Assembly (NCBI RefSeq): GCF_041146795.1
Contig: NC_135185.1
Coordinates: 9,219,029-9,283,028, forward strand
DNA: 64,000 nt
Source of the DNA: Maylandia zebra
Lineage: Eukaryota > Chordata > Actinopteri > Cichliformes > Cichlidae
Direction: 5' to 3'
The notes under the pieces were generated by a model. The model was not told the DNA's origin, did not search any database, and worked only from the letters and a program-made list of their open reading frames with translations. The position numbers were made by a program, and so were the translations under genes. Shown here piece after piece: positions 61,458 to 64,000 of this stretch (its first letter is position 1; every line of letters begins with the position of its first letter).

Positions 61458-63658
61458 TATTCAGTACCAGTGCTTGTCACAGTATTCACTTGTATTATAA
61501 TCCCACTATGCATTTTGATGTGTTTAAGGCATGATCGAGCAAACAAACGACAGAATACTTTTTCTGAAACCTTAACTGTGTTACCTGTTATGGCAGCTAA
61601 CAGGTAATGAGCAGAGCTAGCTCTGCTCATTTCTGAGCTTCTTTCTTATTTTCCTCTTTACTTCTCTTAACCTTTAACTTATGTTTTAGCAATCAGATCC
61701 TGCCATCTTGCATTACCGCTTCGTGCTAGTTATGTTGACTTTTCTCTTCTTTTGTCTCCACTTTTTTCACCCGTGTTTGGACACTCGGCGCATGGCTCCT
61801 TTGTTTACATTAGGGATCAGCTGTTAGCGCTGCGCCCTGCAGCTGCGCTACCGGCAGACAGACCCTACATCCCCAGTGAGGGAAGAAACGGGGGTGATGT
61901 CTCCCGAGGACACCTCACACACCATCTCTCCTTCCTGTAATCACTTTAAATGTGAGATCGCTCCCTGTCCTCCCGTACTGGTGATGGTGAAGCCAAGGAG
62001 AGAAGGCCCAAGTAATAAACACCCGTTTCAAAGAACCGACCTGTGTCTGTGTTGTTGTGAATTCTGTCATGGAAATCAGTGCATTTCCTGAAAGAAATCT
62101 CTCCTTCCGGGTCATCCGTGGATCGAGTTTCCTTCGAGACGTGGGCAGCGATAAGCAGAGTTTTGTATAAGATTAATTATTCAAAGTAAGCTCAGGTATG
62201 CCGTTCAGCGGGTTAGTTACAGCGCCGGGAGTAGCCTGGGAGAACAAAATGATACAGAGACTGCTTTCCCAAAATCAACTCAAAGTTTATTCTTCTGTGC
62301 AGGGTTTTTATAGGCAGAAGGGTTCGTGTGTCAATAAGTTTCAAGTTACAAGTTACAACCATATAAGGAAGTTCCCCCTAGCTCTGAAAGGGGCCTTCTA
62401 TAATCTCAACATACTTTTGACAGGTCCATTAAACACTAGACAGTTAGAATCCTTTAGTGATATAAGTTTGCACATGGTAGAATACTGCATGTAGTTATTT
62501 GCATTAGGAAATGTTTAACCATATATACCTAGAGGCACATAATCAATGGTGTGTGATCTTTAGCAGGCTGCAAACTTGATGTGCACTCGAGGAATGCACT
62601 GTCCCACTATACCACAGCAGGATCAACGCAGCTATGCCTGTTCCAGTTTAAGTGCCTTCTTTACATATAGATGAACTGTTGGATTTTCCAGACCAGCAGG
62701 CCAAAGGAAGTTGCCCGTGGGGTCGCAGCAAGAGGAGATGAAGTTCAAACAAAGGGCATTGCAGAAACAGGGTCCTTTGTATAATATCATCAAAAAAGGT
62801 ATTCAGTACATGCTCCCAAAATACTAAAATATCTAACATTTCCTGTATCCTTTGGGGCAACAGACCTGAGTCACACTTTTAGAGAAGTACCTGGTGAGGT
62901 GGATTGAGAGGAATATCCATGATGCATGGCAGTTTGTTCACTCACTTCCTCTCCACCACAGCTTCCGAAGTGCAGCCAATCACAGAGCTTGCTCTCCTGA
63001 TCCAAGAAGAACACATCAAAGTGCGCTGCACAAGCTTGCTCACAAAAAATAGCCTGCCCATACACTGCTTGTGTACAGCTTCTGTTTTGATCTTCCAGTT
63101 CAGCAAATGTATATATGTGGGTGTCCAGGTATTTGTGCTCCTCCACCACATCATATCAGTGGGTTCAGTATCTTATACTTTTGTCAAGATAATGCACACT
63201 GCAGCCGACAGTTATCAGAAAGAAGCCATTACCAAGTTACATGGATTCTTTTTTTTTTTTTATAACTTCATGTCATATAAACTAGTTATGTTATGTGCAA
63301 CACTGTCATGTGCCACTCTGGTTTTATGTTTCAAATTCGTGTAAGACATCCACAGTACTCTGATGACATTGACAAGGACATCTCCAGTTTACGTGGGAAA
63401 CTATTATTTCAGGTTCTTGAGATTACTTATTTACGTCACTTTTGAGAAAACGTACATACAGGTCTGATTCAAAACTGTATATCTATTTTTTTAATGCATG
63501 TTGAAAGGGCAAAAATATTCATGAGATACTGTTAACATTATTAAATTTGAAGGCTATTATACAGTGGTATTACTTTAAACTGAGTAAAACGGTATTTTGA
63601 TAAAAGTTAAGGTCTCCGTTTGTTTCAGAAAGAGCATACTGTCATTTACTTGCTTTTA
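61458..63658. other. No gene recognised; contains a 26-bp perfect palindrome
   Basis: Frames in this stretch are short and lack domains. A perfect palindrome centred on AGAGCTAGCTCT lies at about 61606-61631. The part from 62180 to 62900 has a repeat-like look ('caaagtttattcttctgtg') but no termini could be defined. Confidence 0.5.
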
Positions 63659-64000
63659 TTATTTATTTATATGCCCTCCGCGGACCATCTCTGCACTGCG
63701 TGGGTGATTAGTGGCTCCCTGCACAGTAAGGGCTGCACACACAGGGACAAGACGCACTCGGTTACGATCGGATCTTCCCTGGGCAGGGGGAGGTGATGAA
63801 CTGTATGCCACTTTTTCATTGGCATACATTAAGTACAATGTTTTATTGCCTACGGTGGGGCAGGTCACATACTGGGTGAAGGTGGGCAGTGTGGAGTCCA
63901 GCGAGACATGATTAAAGTCCCCTGATATTAGAAGAAGAGCTCTCGGAGATTGCGTTTGCAGTCTGCGGACCACAGAGAGTCACAGGCTACCTCCACGGAT
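63659..64000 (-). mobile_element. LINE endonuclease fragment, cut by window end
   Basis: The minus strand encodes ALLLISGDFNHVSLDSTLPT and later PPPAQGRSDRNRVRLVPV, the GDFN and SDHN motifs of an apurinic-type LINE endonuclease. The conserved His of SDHN reads Arg here. The rest of the element lies outside or is missing. Confidence 0.75.

Noticed and set aside
62180..62900. Possible LTR
   Set aside because: There are LTR-like words but no clear TG...CA borders, target duplication or internal region.

Overview
The window reads as chromosomal DNA of a ray-finned fish, probably a percomorph. Gene bodies are interrupted by GT-AG introns, CA/TG microsatellites are frequent, and introns are full of hAT and PIF/Harbinger DNA transposons, tRNA-derived SINEs and non-LTR retrotransposon remnants. 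No bacterial operon, CRISPR array, rRNA or functional tRNA gene was seen.

Layout. (1) 1-5113: flanking DNA and probable 3' UTR of an intronless gene. (2) 5114-6826, minus: irf2bpl, complete. (3) 7.2-12.2 kb: gene-poor, with an LTR-like segment, a poly(A)-tailed retro-insertion with an 18-bp target duplication, and microsatellites. (4) 12246-19752, minus: first six coding exons of talpid3 (KIAA0586), in consistent phase, with no later exons found. Its first intron holds a hAT MITE whose terminal CTG was hit twice by Harbinger elements. (5) 19.75-20.9 kb: short head-to-head promoter region. (6) 21166-25459, plus: timm9, complete (89 aa), with intron insertions. (7) 27.15-27.37 kb: probable pals1 promoter and first non-coding exon. 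(8) 27.4-40.2 kb: very long pals1 5' intron with a three-deep nest of hAT elements. (9) 40339-56056, plus: pals1 (mpp5), 16 coding exons, 664 codons plus stop, all phases closing. Its intron 14 carries, on the opposite strand, two decayed copies of a secreted protein resembling fish SNAD-type (AID/APOBEC-like) deaminases. (10) 57.4-64 kb: a CG-rich palindromic block, a 3.0-kb DNA transposon carrying a spliced DUF4806-like gene, and a LINE endonuclease fragment at the edge.

The host genes are independent housekeeping or developmental genes: a nuclear co-regulator (irf2bpl), a ciliary basal-body protein (talpid3), a mitochondrial intermembrane-space chaperone (timm9) and an apical polarity scaffold (pals1). 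talpid3 and timm9 are divergent neighbours, as in mammals. The most interesting accessory content is the SNAD-like pair, the DUF4806 transposon, the nested insertions with readable target duplications, and pals1 introns whose 3' splice sites are made of TG repeats. All assignments are from reading the sequence and recalling families; no database search was run.
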